From NCBI GenBank assembly GCA_964016885.1, contig OZ024744.1:110816536-110880535 (forward strand): a DNA stretch of 64,000 bases. Direction: 5' to 3'. Position numbers and translations under genes: made by a program. Each line of letters starts with the position of its first letter. The first letter of the stretch is position 1. This DNA comes from Eledone cirrhosa (Eukaryota > Mollusca > Cephalopoda > Octopoda > Eledonidae). Below the pieces are notes generated by a model. It saw nothing but the letters and a program-made list of their open reading frames with translations. It did not search any database and was not told the DNA's origin. Positions 55,157-64,000 of this stretch are shown piece by piece.

Positions 55157-58100
55157 AACTGGCCCTGAACACACTAAACTACACAATCCATTATAACTTA
55201 CCTTGCTCTGAACACAGGAAAACTACACAATCCACTATAACTTAACTGGGCCTGAACACACTAAAACAACACAATCCACTATAAGTTACCTTGCTCTGAA
55301 AACAGTAAAACTACACAATCCACTATAACTTAACTGGCCCTGAACACAGTAAAACTACACAATTCACTATAAGCTACCTTGCACTGAACACAGTAAAACT
55401 ACTTAATTCACTATAACTTACCTTGCCCTGAACACAGTAAAACTACACAATCCACTACACCTTACCTTGCCCTGAACACAGTAAAACTACACAATCCACT
55501 ATAACTTACCTTGCTCTGAACACAGTGAAACTACACAATCCACTATAACTTACCTTGCCCTGAACACAGTAAAACTACACAATCCACTTTAACTTACCTT
55601 GCCCTGAACACAGTAAAACTACACAATCCACTATAACTTACCTTGCTCTGAACACAGTAAAACTACACAATCCACTATACCTTACCTTGCCCTGAACACA
55701 GTAAAACTACACAATCCACTATAACTTAACTGGCCCTGAACACAGTAAACTACAGAATCCACTATAACTTACCTTGCCCAGAACAAAGTAAAACTACGTA
55801 ATCCACTATACCGTACCTTGCCCTGAACACAGTAAAACTACACAATCCACTATAACTTACTTTGCCCTGAACACAGTAAAACTACACAATCAACTATAAT
55901 TTACCTTGCTCTTAACACAGTAAAACTACACAATCCACTATAACTTACCTTGCCCTGAACACATTAAAACTACACAATCCACTATAACATACCTTGCCCT
56001 GAACACAGTAAAACTACACAATCCACTATAAATTACCTTACCCTGAACACAGTAAAACTACACAATCCACTATAACTTACCTTGCCCTGAACACAGTAAA
56101 ACTACACAATACACTATACCTAATCTTGCCCTGAACACATTAATACTACACAATCCACTATAACTTACCTTGCTCTGAACACAGTAAAACTACACAATCC
56201 ACCATAACTTACCTTGCCCTGAACACAGTAAAACTACACAATCCACTATAACTTAACTGGCCCTGAACACAGTAAACTACAGAATCCACTATAACTTACC
56301 TTGCCCAGAACAAATTAAAACTACGTAATCCATTATACCTTACCTTGCCCTGAACACAATAAAACTAAACAATCCACTATAGCTTACATTGCTCTGAACA
56401 CAGTAAAACTACACAATCCACTATAGCTTACCTTGCCCTGAACACAGTAAAACTACGTAATCCACTATAACTTACCTTGCCCTGAACACAGTAAAACTAC
56501 ACAATCCTCTATAACCTACCATTGCCCTGAACACAGTAAACTACAGAATCCTCTATAACTTACCTTGCCCAGAACAAAGTAAAACTACGTAATCCACTAT
56601 AACTTACCTTGCCCTGAACACAGTAAAACTAGACAATCCACTATAGCTTACCTTGCCCTGAAAACAGTAAAACTACACAATCCACTATAACTTACCTTGC
56701 CCTGATCACAGTAAAACTACACAATCACTATAACTTTTTTTGCCCTGAACACAGTAAAACTACACAAACCACTATAAATTACCTTGCTCTAAACACAGTA
56801 AAGCTAGACAATCCACTATAACTTACCTTGCCCTGAACACAGTAAAACTACACAATCCACTATAACTTAACTGGCCCTGAACACAGTAAAACTACACAAT
56901 CCACTATAACTTAACTGGCCCTGAACCCACTAAACTACAGAATCCACTATAACTTACCTTGTTCTGAACACAGGAAAACTACACAATCCACTATAACTTA
57001 ACTGGTCCTGAACACAGTAAAACTACACAATCCACTATAACTTACCTTGCCCTGAACACAGTAAAACTACAAAATCCACTATAACTTGCATTGCCCTGAA
57101 CACAGTAAAACTACACAAACCACTATAACTTAACTGGGCCTGAACACACTAAAACAACACAATCCACTATAAGTTACCTTGCTCTGAAAAGAGTAAAACT
57201 ACACAATCCACTATAACTTAACTGGCCCTGAACACAGTAAAACTACACAATTCACTATAAGCTACCTTGCACTGAACACAGTAAAAGTACTTAATTCACT
57301 ATAACTTACCTTGCCCTGAACACAGTAAAACTACACAATCCACTACACCTTACCTTGCCCTGAACACAGTAAAACTACACAATCCGCTATAACTTACCTT
57401 GCTCTGAACACAGTGAAACTACACAATCCACTATAACTTACCTTGCCCTGAACACAGTAAAACTACACAATCCACTTTAACTTACCTTGCCCTGAACACT
57501 GTAAAACTACACAATCCACTATAACTTACATTGCCCTGAACACAGTAAAACTACACAATCCACTATAGTTTACCTTGCCCTGAACACAGTAAAACTACTT
57601 AATTCACTATAACTTACCTTGCCCTGAACACAGTAAAACTACACAATCCAATATACCTTACCTTGCCCTGAACACAGTAAAACTACACAATCCACTATAC
57701 CTTACCTTGCCCTTAACACAGTAAAACTACACAATCCACTATAGCTTACATTGCTCTGAACACAGTAAAACTACACCTTCCACTATAGCTTAGCTTGCCC
57801 TGAAAACAGTAGAACTACACAATCCACTATAAGTTACCTTGCCCTGAACACAGTAAAACTACACGATCCACTATAACTTAACTGGCCCTGAACACAGTAA
57901 AACTACACAATTCACTATAAGCTACCTTGCACTGAACACAGTAAAACTACTTAATTCACTATAACTTACCTTGCCCTGAACTCAGTAAAACTACACAATC
58001 CGCTACACCTTACCTTGCCCTGAACACAGTAAAACTACACAATCCACTATAACTTACCTTGCTCTGAACACAGTGAAACTACACAATGCACTATAACTTA

Positions 58101-61100
58101 CCTTGCCCTGAACACAGTAAAACTACACAATCCACTTTAACTTACCTTGCCCTGAACACAGTAAAACTACACAATCCACTATAACTTACATTGCCCTGAA
58201 CACAGTAAAACTACACAATCCACTATACCTAACCTTGCCCTGAACACAGTAAAACTACACAATCCACTATAACTTACCTTGCTCTGAACACAGTAAAACT
58301 ACACAATCCACTATACCTTACCTTGCCCTGAACACAGTAAAACAACACAATCCAGTATAACTTAACTGGCCCTGAACACAGTAAACTACAGAATCCACTA
58401 TAAATTACCTTGCCCAGAACAAAGTAAAACTACGTAATCCACTATACCGTACCTTGCCCTGAACACAGTAAAACTACACAATCCACTATAACTTACTTTG
58501 CCCTGAACACAGTAAAACTACACAAACAACCATAAATTACCTTGCTCTTAACACAGTAAAACTACACAATCCACTATAACTTACCTTGCCCTGAACACAT
58601 TAAAACTACACAATCCACTATAACATACCTTGCCCTGAACCCAGTAAAACTACACAATCCACTATAAATTACCTTACCCTGAACACAGTAAAACTACACA
58701 ATCCACTATAACTTACCTTGCCCTGAACACAGTAAAACTACACAATACACTATACCTAATCTTGCCCTGAACACATTAATACTACACAATCCACTATAAC
58801 TTACCTTGCTCTGAACACAGTAAAACTACACAATCCACCATACCTTACCTTGCCCTGAACACAGTAAAACTACACGATCCACTATAACTTAACTGGCCCT
58901 GAACACAGTAAACTACAGAATCCACTATAACTTACCTTGCCCAGAACAAATTAAAACTACGTAATCCATTATACCTTACCTTGCCCTGAACACAATAAAA
59001 CTAAACAATCCACTATAGCTTACATTGCTCTGAACACAGTAAAACTACACAATCCACTATAGCTTACCTTGCCCTGAACACAGTAAAACTACGTAATCCA
59101 CTATAACTTACCTTGCCCTGAACACAGTAAAACTACACAATCCACTATAACCTACCATTGCCCTGAACACAGTAAACTACAGAATCCTCTATAACTTACC
59201 TTGCCCAGAACAAAGTCAAACTACGTAATCCACTATATGTTACCTTGCCCTGAACACAGTAAAACTACACAATCCACTATAGCTTACCTTGCCCTGAAAA
59301 CAGTAAAACTACACAATCCACTATAACCTACCTTGCCCTGATCACAGTAAAACTACACAATCACTATAACTTTTTTTGCCCTGAACACAGTAAAACTACA
59401 CAAACCACTATAAATTACCTTGCTCTAAACACAGTAAAGCTAGACAATCCACTATAACTTACCTTGCCCTGAACACAGTAAAACTACACAATCCACTATA
59501 ACTTAACTGGCCCTGAACACAGTAAAACTACACAATCCACTATAACTTAACTGGCCCTGAACCCACTAAACTACAGAATCCACTATAACTTACCTTGTTC
59601 TGAACACAGGAAAACTACACAATCCACTATAACTTAACTGGTCCTGAACACAGTAAAACTACACAATCCACTATAACTTACCTTGCCCTGAACACAGTAA
59701 AACTACAAAATCCACTATAACTTGCATTGCCCTGAACACAGTAAAACTACACAAACCACTATAAATTACCTTGCCCTGAACACAGTAAAACTACACAATC
59801 CACTATAGTTTACCTTGCCCTGAACACAGTAAAACTACTTAATTCACTATAACTTACCTTGCCCTGAACACAGTAAAACTACACAATCCAATATACCTTA
59901 CCTTGCCCTGAACACAGTAAAACTACACAATCCACTATACCTTACCTTGCCCTTAACACAGTAAAACTACACAATCCACTATAGCTTACATTGCTCTGAA
60001 CACAGTAAAACTACACCTTCCACTATAGCTTAGCTTGCCCTGAAAACAGTAGAACTACACAATCCACTATAAGTTACCTTGCCCTGAACACAGTAAAACT
60101 ACACGATCCACTATAACTTACCTTGCACTGAACACAGTAAAACTACACGATCCACTATAAATTATCTTGCTCTGAACACAGTAAAACTACACAATTCAAT
60201 ATAACTTACCTTGCACTGAACACAGTAAAACTACTTAATTCACTATAACTTACCTTGCCCTGAACACAGTAAAACTACACAATCCACTATAACTTACCTT
60301 GCCCTGAACACTGTAAAACTACACAATCCACTATAACTTACCTTGCCCTGAACACAGTAAAACTACACAAACTACTATAAATTATCTTGCCCTGAACACA
60401 GTAAAACTAAACAATCCACTATACCTTACCTTGCCCTGAACACAGTAAAACTACTTAATTCACTATAACTTACCTTGCCCTGAACACAGTAAAACTACAC
60501 AATCCACTATACCTAACATTGCCCTGAACACAGTAAAACTACACAATCCACTATAACTTACCTTGCTCTGAACACAGTAAAACTACACAATCCACTATAC
60601 CTTACCTTGCCCTGAACACAGTAAAACTACACAATCCACTATAACTTAACTGGCACTGAACACAGTAAACTACAGAATCCACTATAACTTACCTTGCCTA
60701 GAACAAATTAAAACTACGTAATCCACTATACCGTACCTTGCCCTGAACACAGTAAAACTACACAATCCACTATAACTTACTTTGCCCTGAACACAGTAAA
60801 ACTACACAAACAACTATAAATTACCTTGCTCTAAACACAGTAAAACTACACAATCCACTATAACTTACCTTGCCCTGAACACATTAAAACTACACAATCC
60901 ACTATAACATACCTTGCCCTGAACCCAGTAAAACTACACAATCCACTATAAATTACCTTACCCTGAACACAGTAAAACTACACAATCCACTATAACTTAC
61001 CTTGCCCTGAACACAGTAAAACTACACAATACACTATACCTAACCTTGCCCTGAACACATTAATACTACACAATCCACTATAACTTACCTTGTTCTGAAC

Positions 61101-62798
61101 ACAGTAAATCTACACAATCCACCATACCTTACCTTGCCCTGAACACAGTAAAACTACACAATCCACTATAACTTAACTGGCCCTGAACACAGTAAACTAC
61201 AGAATCCACTATAACTTACCTTGCCCAGAACAAATTAAAACTACGTAATCCAATATACCTTACCTTGCCCTGAACACAGTAAAATTACATAATCCACTAT
61301 AACTTACCTTGCTCTGAACACAGTAAAACTACACAAACCACTATAAATTACCTTGCCCTGAACACAGTAAAACTAAACAATCCACTATAGCTTACATTGC
61401 TCTGAACACAGTAAAACTACACAATCCACTATAGCTTACCTTGCCCTGAACACAGTAAAACTACACGATCCACTATAACTTACCTTGCACTGAACACAAT
61501 AAAACTAAACAATCCACTATAGCTTACATTGCTCTGAACACAGTAAAACTACACAATCCACTATAGCTTACCTTGCCCTGAACACAGTAAAACTACACAA
61601 TCCACTATAACTCACCTTCCCCAGAACACAGTAAAATTACATAATCCACTATAACTTACCTTGCTCTGAACACAGTAAAACTACACAAACCACTATAAAT
61701 TACCTTGCCCTGAACACAGTAAAACTACACAATCCACTATAGTTTACCTTGCCCTGAACACAGTAAAACTACTTAATTCACTATAACTTACCTTGCCCTG
61801 AACACAGTAAAACTACACAATCCAATATACCTTACCTTGCCCTGAACACAGTAAAACTACACAATCCACTATACCTTACCTTGCCCTTAACACAGTAAAA
61901 CTACACAATCCACTATAGCTTACGTTGCTCTGAACACAGTAAAACTACACCATCCACTATAGCTTAGCTTGCCCTGAAAACAGTAGAACTACACAATCCA
62001 CTATCAGTTACCTTGCCCTGAACACAGTAAAACTACACGATCCACTATAACTTACCTTGCACTGAACACAGTAAAACTACACAATCCACTATAAATTACC
62101 TTGCCCTGAACACAGTAAAACTACACAATCCACTATAACTTAACTGGCCCTGAACACAGTAAACTACAGAATCCACTATAACTTACCTTGCCCAGAAAAA
62201 AGTAAGACTACGTAATCCACTATACCTTACCTTGCCCTGAAGACAGTAAAGCTACACAATCCACTATAACTTACCTTGCTCTGAACACAGTAAAACTACA
62301 CAATCCACTATAGCTTACATTGTTCTGAACACAGTAAAACTACACGATCTACTATAGCTTACCTTGCCCTGAACACAGTAAACTACAGAATCCACTATAA
62401 CTTACCTTGCCCAGAACAAAGTAAAACTACGTAATCCACTATACCTTACCTTGCCCTGATGACAGTAAAGCTACACAATCCACTATAACTTACCTTGCCC
62501 CGATCACAGTAAATCTACACAATCCACTATAACTTAACGGGCCCTGAACACAGTAAAACCATACAATCCACTATAACTTAACTGGCCCTGAACACACTAA
62601 ACTACAGAATCCAATATAACTTACCTTGCTCTGAACACAGGAAAACTACACAATCCACTATAAATTACCTAGCTCTGAACACAGTAAAACTACACAATCC
62701 ACTATAACTTACCTTGCTCTGAACACAGTAAAACTACATAATCCACTATAACTTACCTTGCCCTGAACACAGTAAAACTACACAATCCACTATAAGTT
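55157..62798 (+). repeat. HOR-C copy 2 (7,642 bp)
   Basis: The marker order is the same as in copy 1, with the same 2,636-bp internal repeat (56,923 to 59,559). Two compensating differences are visible: near 55,600-55,650 copy 2 is two monomers shorter than copy 1 near 47,970-48,130, and near 61,735-61,800 it keeps two monomers (AGTTTACC and TACTTAATTCAC types) that copy 1 lost near 54,175. Point differences are few by eye, for example CCGCTACACC near 58,000 against CCACTACACTTT near 50,450. The copy ends at about 62,793, where CTATAAGTTAACTGG of copy 1 is replaced by CTATAAGTTATCTTTCTCTG. Confidence 0.85.
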
Positions 62799-64000
62799 AT
62801 CTTTCTCTGCACACGGTAAAACTACACAATCCACTATAACTTAACTGGCCCTGAACACAGTAAAACTACACAATCCACTATAAGTTACCCTGCTCTGAAC
62901 ACAGTAAAACTACACAATCCACTATAACTTACATTGCCCTGAACACAGGAAAACTACACAATTTACTATAACTTAACTGGCTCTGAACACAGTAAAACTA
63001 CACAATCCAATATAACTTAACTGGCCCTGAACACAGTAAAACTACACAATCCACTATAACTTACTTTGCCCTGAATACAGTAAAACTACACAAACAACTA
63101 TAACTTACCTTGCTCTAAACACAGTAAAACTACACAATCCACTATAACTTACCTTGCCCTGAACACATTAAAACTACACAATCCACTATAACTTACCTTG
63201 CCCTGAACACAGTAAAACTACACAATCCACTATAAGTTACCTTGCTCTGAACACAGTAAAACTACACAATCCACTATAACTTAACTGGCCCTGAACACAG
63301 TAAAACTACACGATCCACTATAGCGTACCTTGCCCTGAAAACAGTAAAACTACACGATCCACTATAACTTACCTTGCTCTAAACACAGTAAAGCTACACA
63401 ATCCACTATAAATTACCTTGCCCTGATCACAATAAAACTACACAATCACTATAACTTTTTTTGCCCTGAACACAGTAAAACTACACAAACCACTATAACT
63501 TACCTTGCCCTGAACACAGTAAAACTACACAATCCACTATAACTTACCTTGCCCTGAACACAGTAAAACTACACAAACCACTATAAATTACCTTGCCCTG
63601 AACACAGTAAAACTACACAATCCACTATAACTTACCTTGCCCTGAACACAGTAAAACTACACAAACCACTATAAATTACCTTGCCCTGAACACAGTAAAT
63701 CTACACAATCCACTATAACTTACCTTGCCCTGAACACAGTAAAACTACACAATCCACTATAACTTAACTGGCCCTGAACACAGTAAAACTACACAATCCA
63801 CTATAACTTAACTGGCCCTGAACCCACTAAACTACACAATCCACTATAACCTACCATTGCCCTGAACACAGTAAACTACAGAATCCTCTATAACTTACCT
63901 TGCCCAGAACAAAGTCAAACTACGTAATCCACTATATGTTACCTTGCCCTGAACACAGTAAAACTACACAATCCACTATAGCTTACCTTGCCCTGAAAAC
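62799..64000 (+). repeat. Array end of window: return to the 44.6-kb block, then an HOR-C fragment
   Basis: The stretch opens with a unit seen once, CTTTCTCTGCACACGGTAAAAC (about 62,801-62,822). It then runs through ordinary units to ACACGATCCACTATAGCGTACC (GCGTACC at 63,323), 18,662 bp after its only other occurrence at 44,661. The following poly-T unit near 63,450 and ACAAACCAC units match 44,950-45,120. At 63,820 GAACCCACTAAAC and at 63,934 ATATGTTACC re-enter the HOR-C order, the latter 4,699 bp after 59,235; between them most of the usual HOR-C distance is missing. The array continues past the right edge. Confidence 0.75.

Larger units (their letters stand above)
1..64000 (+). repeat. 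44-bp satellite DNA array filling the window
   Basis: The consensus monomer has three blocks: positions 1-15 TTGCCCTGAACACAG, 16-31 TAAAACTACACAATCC and 32-44 ACTATAACTTACC. The first full unit starts at base 2, and units follow head to tail, all in the same orientation, to base 64,000 (about 1,450 units). Consensus composition is 17 A, 10 T, 14 C and 3 G, so the + strand is strongly G-poor and the consensus has no CpG. Most units are 44 bp; frequent 43-bp forms arise from one lost A (AGTAAACTAC), from a poly-T variant or from GCCTGAAC. No stretch departs from the repeat. Stop codons (TGA at 7, TAA at 16 and 36; on the minus strand TAA and two TAG) combined with the non-multiple-of-3 length close every frame: a canonical array allows at most about 108 bp open on + and 69 bp on -. 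Eukaryotic heterochromatic satellite is inferred; species and chromosomal position are unknown. Confidence 0.98.

Noticed and set aside
62799..62822. Right-hand edge of the satellite at the unique CTTTCTCTGCACACGG unit
   Set aside because: It is a monomer with several substitutions, and the regular array continues unchanged to 64,000.
1..64000. Tandem-repeat protein gene
   Set aside because: The 44-bp unit is not a multiple of 3 and carries three stops on each strand. Over the 132-bp superperiod every frame is closed (at most about 108 bp open on +, 69 bp on - in canonical units).
1..64000. CRISPR array
   Set aside because: Repeats are directly contiguous with no unique spacers and no cas-like genes; variation is scattered point change, not spacer turnover.
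1..64000. TATA-box promoters (CTATAAATTA and CTATAACTT in each unit)
   Set aside because: TATAAAT is close to a TATA box, but it is a by-product of the repeated AT-rich block, with no distinct initiator or gene downstream.
1..64000. CENP-B box
   Set aside because: No unit or variant resembles the TTCG-GGAA-CGGGA core arrangement; AACGGGCCC in a few units shares only CGGG.
1..64000. Telomeric repeats or an rDNA/tRNA gene within the array
   Set aside because: No TTAGGG-type or TTTAGGG-type runs and no cloverleaf or rRNA-like segment were seen; all sequence is accounted for by the 44-bp unit.

Overview
The whole 64-kb window is a single satellite DNA array. I see no gene, RNA gene, transposon, CRISPR array or unique-sequence island from the first base to the last. 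The unit is a 44-bp monomer, about 39% GC in consensus, repeated head to tail about 1,450 times in one orientation. This organisation (tens of kb of one short satellite with nested higher-order repeats, no ORFs, a long-read-scale array) points to eukaryotic nuclear heterochromatin such as a centromeric, pericentromeric or subtelomeric block, or possibly a giant intronic minisatellite. I do not recognise the monomer as a named satellite and cannot assign a species from it.

Organisation. The monomer phase starts at base 2. Diagnostic monomer variants, each used as a barcode, show repeats within repeats: 44 bp, then about 352 bp (8 monomers, left part), then 3-10 kb higher-order repeats (HORs). 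Four domains can be separated. Domain I (about 1-15,947) holds HOR-A copies whose spacing rises from 3,022 to 4,385 to 5,001 bp, led in by about 700 bp that resembles domain II. Domain II (15,948 to about 34,525) is an HOR of about 10.28 kb, itself made of about 7.16-kb and 3.12-kb parts. Domain III (about 34,526-40,480) is a mixed zone with lags of 4,217 and 528 bp, closed by two aberrant monomers at about 40,481-40,606. Domain IV (about 40,607-64,000) contains a partial copy, a local tandem duplication (lag up to 1,491 bp), two full HOR-C copies (7,554-7,642 bp lag), and a final stretch that re-enters the sequence seen at 44.6 kb.

Monomer families change from left to right. GCCATGAAC and CTGAACTGG types dominate domain I and fade in domain III. 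TAGCTTACATTGCTCTG types are absent from most of domain I and common from 15.95 kb on. This is the pattern expected from repeated segmental duplication, unequal exchange and local homogenisation.

The most interesting sequence-level signal is on the minus strand. Every canonical monomer carries a perfect 9-nt match to the consensus 5' splice site (AAG|GTAAGT), preceded six bases upstream by an acceptor-like TTCAG|GG. A minus-strand transcript would therefore carry hundreds of U1-type sites at 44-nt intervals. HOR lags were read from marker positions by eye; copy boundaries are approximate to about one monomer, and no percent identities were computed.
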